From NCBI GenBank assembly GCA_042088665.1, contig JBELMB010000255.1:1-6781 (forward strand): DNA of 6,781 bases. Direction: 5' to 3'. Of this stretch, positions 4,909 through 6,781 are shown one piece after another. The translations under genes and the position numbers were made by a program. How positions within the stretch are numbered: position 1 is the stretch's first letter; every line of letters starts with the position of its first letter. This DNA is from JBELMB01 sp042088665 (GTDB lineage Bacteria; Pseudomonadota; Alphaproteobacteria; Rhodobacterales; Rhodobacteraceae). A model generated the notes under the pieces. It ran no database searches, was not told the DNA's origin, and saw nothing but the letters and a program-made list of their open reading frames with translations.

Positions 4909-5397
4909 ATGCCTGTGCTGCTGGATGCATTTGACCGCAAGATACTGGCGCAGTTGCAGCGTGACGGAAAGGCCTCTGTCCAGAGCCTTGCCGAGGCCGC
5001 GGGGCTGAGTACCTCGCCTTGCTGGCGGCGGATCAAGCGTCTGGAAGAGACCGGTGTGATCCATGGCTACGTGGCGCGGCTGGATCCACGAAAGCTTGGT
5101 CTCGACGCCTTGTCTTATGTATTTGTCACGCTGGTCGACCACGCAGAGGAGACCATCGCGGGGTTCGACCAACTCGTTTCGCGAGAGGATCGGATCGTGG
5201 AATGCGCCTCTGTCACCGGCGGCAGTGATTACATTCTGAAAGTGGCGGCGCGAGATCCCGAAGATCTCGAGCGGTTCTTGATGCGTGGCATTCTGGCGTC
5301 TGGTCTCGTGCGCGCCAGCCAGACCCATTTCGTGCTGCGGCGGACCAAGACGCGCAGCCCCTGGCCGCTGTTGGAGGGGGAGGACCCTGTCGGCTGA
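4909..5397 (+). CDS. Lrp/AsnC family transcriptional regulator
   Basis: A 162-residue leucine-responsive-type regulator. The N-terminal winged helix domain begins LDAFDRKILAQLQRDGK (5-21), with the helix-turn-helix at about 24-47 (VQSLAEAAGLSTSPCWRRIK, then RLEE) and the hinge GVIHGYVARLDPRKLG. The RAM effector/oligomerisation domain runs about 69-143 and includes the GSDYIL loop (105-110). Length and order are typical. It is divergent from phhA, so the likely role is amino-acid-responsive (phenylalanine or tyrosine) control of phhA and of itself; the effector is inferred. ATG 4909 was chosen because the Lrp domain starts directly there, although its ribosome binding site (GGGGAAA, about 4900-4906) is modest. 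An in-frame ATG at 4813 would add 32 residues unlike the family. The 14-residue tail after the RAM domain is basic, then acidic, and unremarkable. Confidence 0.92.
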   Translation: MPVLLDAFDRKILAQLQRDGKASVQSLAEAAGLSTSPCWRRIKRLEETGVIHGYVARLDPRKLGLDALSYVFVTLVDHAEETIAGFDQLVSREDRIVECASVTGGSDYILKVAARDPEDLERFLMRGILASGLVRASQTHFVLRRTKTRSPWPLLEGEDPVG

Positions 5398-5601
5398 TGA
5401 CGTCGCCGTTGGAGCGTTGGGGCGTTTGCCTCGCTGATTTGGGTCTGGCCTCGGCGGGCAGGCGGGGTTGGCGGGCAGACATGCCGGCGGACCCCGTTGA
5501 GTTCGAGCGGGCCCAAAGTGCCGGTCAGGGAACGTCACTCTCGGAAGGGGGGGTGAAATCCGCCTGGGTGGGCCCTAGACTGCGTCAAAAGGGAGGACGA
5601 C
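5398..5601. other. Intergenic region between the Lrp regulator and the oxidoreductase
   Basis: This 204-bp stretch is GC-rich and has no gene I can support. It contains a run of seven G (5547-5553) and the weak promoter candidate described separately. No convincing terminator for the regulator gene is visible. Confidence 0.5.
5553..5581 (+). promoter_or_regulatory. Weak promoter candidate for the oxidoreductase gene
   Basis: GTGAAA (5553-5558) and TAGACT (5576-5581) are 17 bases apart; each matches four of six sigma-70 consensus positions. A start near 5588 would leave a leader of only about 14 bases, just enough to include the strong Shine-Dalgarno GGGAGGA at 5591-5597. The short leader makes this tentative. 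Confidence 0.25.
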
Positions 5602-6576
5602 ATGACCGATCACCTGCGCTGGGGCGTTTTGGGGGCAGCGAAATTTGCCCGTGAGCATATGGCACCCGCAATCCATGGGGCACGGCGGGGGCGTTTGGCC
5701 GCGCTTGCGACGTCAAGCCCGGAGAAGGCCGAACCCTTTGCAGCGCTTGCTCCGGGGCTGAAAGTGCATGACGGGTACGAGGCCATGTTGGCGGATCCGG
5801 AGGTGGATGCGGTCTATGTGCCCCTGCCGAACCATCTTCATGTGGAATGGGCGGTGAAGGCGCTGGAGGCGGGAAAGCACGTCCTTGTGGAGAAGCCGCT
5901 GGCGATGTCAGTCGCGGATTTCGACCTTGTGATGGCTGCGCAGGAGGCCTCCGGCTGTCTGGCGGCGGAGGCTTATATGGTTGTGCATCACCCGCAATGG
6001 CAAAAGGCGAAGGCGCTGTACGAGGCCGGTGCAATCGGCAAGCTGGTGCGTGTCAGCGTGGCGTTCTCCTATGACAACCGCGAGGATCAGGGCAATATCC
6101 GCAATCGGTCAGAGACTGGCGGCGGGGCAATCCCGGACATCGGTGTCTACATCTATGGCACGACGCGATTCGTGACGGGCGAAGAGCCGGAGGAGATCCT
6201 CTCGGTTCAGATCGAACGCGAGAATGGTGTGGATGTCTGGAGCCACATCACCGCGCGATTCCCATCGTTTCACTACACCGGCGTGGTCTCCATGCGGATG
6301 GCACCCTGGCAAGAGATGGTCTTTCACGGTGAGACCGGGGTGATGCGCATGAGCGCACCGTTCAATGCGGCCGTCTATGGCGAGGCGCGGATTGAGGTGC
6401 AAAACAGCGCCTTGGACGTGACCAGCTGGCGGTTCCCGGCGGACAACCACTACGTGCATCAGGTCGAGGCGTTCAATGCGAGCGTTCTTGATGGGGTGGC
6501 TTATCCCTGTCCGCTGACGTTTTCCCGCGGCACGCAGGAAATGATCGATATGATCTGGGCGCGAGAGGGTGTCTGA
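5602..6576 (+). CDS. Gfo/Idh/MocA family NAD(P)-dependent oxidoreductase
   Basis: A complete 324-residue dehydrogenase of the glucose-fructose oxidoreductase/inositol dehydrogenase family. The N-terminal Rossmann fold shows WGVLGAAKFA (7-16; G-x-x-G-x-x-x-x-A, no signal peptide), DAVYVPLPNHLHVEWAVKALEAGKHVL (69-95) and the family signature EKPL with catalytic-type lysine K98. The C-terminal sheet domain has AYMVVHHPQW (124-133), and GGGAIPDIGVY (173-183) where D179 and Y183 occupy usual active-site positions. The pattern is closest to the xylose dehydrogenase / dimeric dihydrodiol dehydrogenase branch, so a sugar or polyol oxidation is likely, but the substrate cannot be read from sequence. 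The start ATG has a strong ribosome binding site (GGGAGGA, 5591-5597). It stands alone: upstream is the Lrp regulator on the same strand 204 bp away, downstream a convergent gene, so context does not assign a pathway. Confidence 0.92.
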   Translation: MTDHLRWGVLGAAKFAREHMAPAIHGARRGRLAALATSSPEKAEPFAALAPGLKVHDGYEAMLADPEVDAVYVPLPNHLHVEWAVKALEAGKHVLVEKPLAMSVADFDLVMAAQEASGCLAAEAYMVVHHPQWQKAKALYEAGAIGKLVRVSVAFSYDNREDQGNIRNRSETGGGAIPDIGVYIYGTTRFVTGEEPEEILSVQIERENGVDVWSHITARFPSFHYTGVVSMRMAPWQEMVFHGETGVMRMSAPFNAAVYGEARIEVQNSALDVTSWRFPADNHYVHQVEAFNASVLDGVAYPCPLTFSRGTQEMIDMIWAREGV

Positions 6577-6699
6577 GGGCCTTGCCCGTCCTGCCGTGAC
6601 TTCGGTTCGAGGGCAATGCCAGGCGGCGGGCTGTCCGTCGCCCCGACTGCGCGGCTGACGCCGAGCAGCGGCCCGCCCGCCAGCCACGCCGCGTTGAGG
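6577..6699. other. Convergent intergenic region with inverted repeats
   Basis: Two imperfect hairpins can be drawn: TTGCCC 6582-6587 with GGGCAA 6611-6616, and GGCGGGC 6625-6631 with GCCCGCC 6671-6677 (a nearby CTG/CAG pair extends it across a bulge). Neither is followed by a T-run, so a terminator role for the convergent pair is only possible. No gene is seen. Confidence 0.35.
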
Positions 6700-6781
6700 C
6701 TACAGGTCCTGGACCGTGATCACCACCTTTCCGGTGGATTTCCGGCTGCGCAGGAGTTCGAGGCCGTCGGCGGCCTTTTCC
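6700..6781 (-). CDS. C-terminal end of a probable medium-chain dehydrogenase/reductase (partial)
   Basis: Read on the minus strand from the right edge, a frame gives 26 residues ending at TAG 6702-6700. It starts EKAADGLELLRSRKSTGKVV and continues ITVQDL. The A-x-G-L-x-L-L-x-x-R-K-x-x-G-K-V-V pattern is the usual C-terminus of zinc-type alcohol dehydrogenases and NADPH:quinone oxidoreductases of the MDR superfamily. The rest of the gene lies outside the window, so substrate, cofactor and zinc content are unknown. It converges with the Gfo/Idh/MocA gene. Confidence 0.7.
   Translation of the reverse strand, partial: EKAADGLELLRSRKSTGKVVITVQDL

Noticed and set aside
6625..6677. GC hairpin after the oxidoreductase as an intrinsic terminator
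   Set aside because: The stem is interrupted, the loop is long (about 40 bases) and no T-run follows on either strand.
1..6781. CRISPR array, mobile element, phage, toxin-antitoxin or defence system
   Set aside because: No direct repeat-spacer pattern, transposase, integrase, tRNA-like site or small toxin/antitoxin pair was seen; codon use and GC are uniform across the genes.

Overview
The window looks like a stretch of chromosome from a high-GC alphaproteobacterium, most likely Rhodobacterales (Roseobacter/Rhodobacter type). The evidence is strong third-position GC bias, an RpoH of the RpoHI type with the QKKLFFNLR box, an RluA-family pseudouridine synthase directly upstream of rpoH, and a small single-pass membrane protein divergent from that synthase, of a kind I associate with Rhodobacteraceae (DUF6476-like). 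Names rest on motif and family recognition by eye; no database search was run.

Layout. 1-1040 (+) is the end of a homoprotocatechuate meta-cleavage operon: the 3' part of a fumarylacetoacetate-hydrolase-fold decarboxylase/isomerase (HpaG-like), joined by a GTGA overlap to a complete hydratase (HpaH). 1162-1566 (-) is the small membrane protein. Its start codon overlaps that of the divergent pseudouridine synthase (1565-2587, +) inside a single CATG. A 182-bp gap carrying a very good heat-shock (sigma-32 type) promoter match leads into rpoH (2770-3666, +), which is followed by a clear intrinsic terminator (3758-3795). After a 325-bp convergent gap with a perfect 9-bp hairpin come phenylalanine 4-hydroxylase phhA (3992-4780, -) and a divergent Lrp/AsnC regulator (4909-5397, +). 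Their shared 128-bp promoter region holds inverted and direct repeats that could be the regulator's operator. Next are a Gfo/Idh/MocA-family NAD(P)-dependent oxidoreductase (5602-6576, +) and, convergent at the right edge, the last 26 codons of what looks like a medium-chain dehydrogenase/reductase (-).

How the genes work together. HpaG and HpaH catalyse consecutive steps in breakdown of the ring-cleavage product of homoprotocatechuate. PhhA makes tyrosine from phenylalanine and is probably controlled by the neighbouring Lrp-type regulator. Both ends of this set therefore touch aromatic (amino acid) catabolism, although no shared regulation is visible. RluD and RpoH form a housekeeping/stress block. 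I found no mobile element, CRISPR array, tRNA or rRNA, and no convincing undescribed multigene system. The most interesting items are regulatory: the candidate RpoH autoregulatory promoter, the overlapping divergent start codons, the 15-nt repeat inside the small membrane protein gene, and the candidate Lrp operator.
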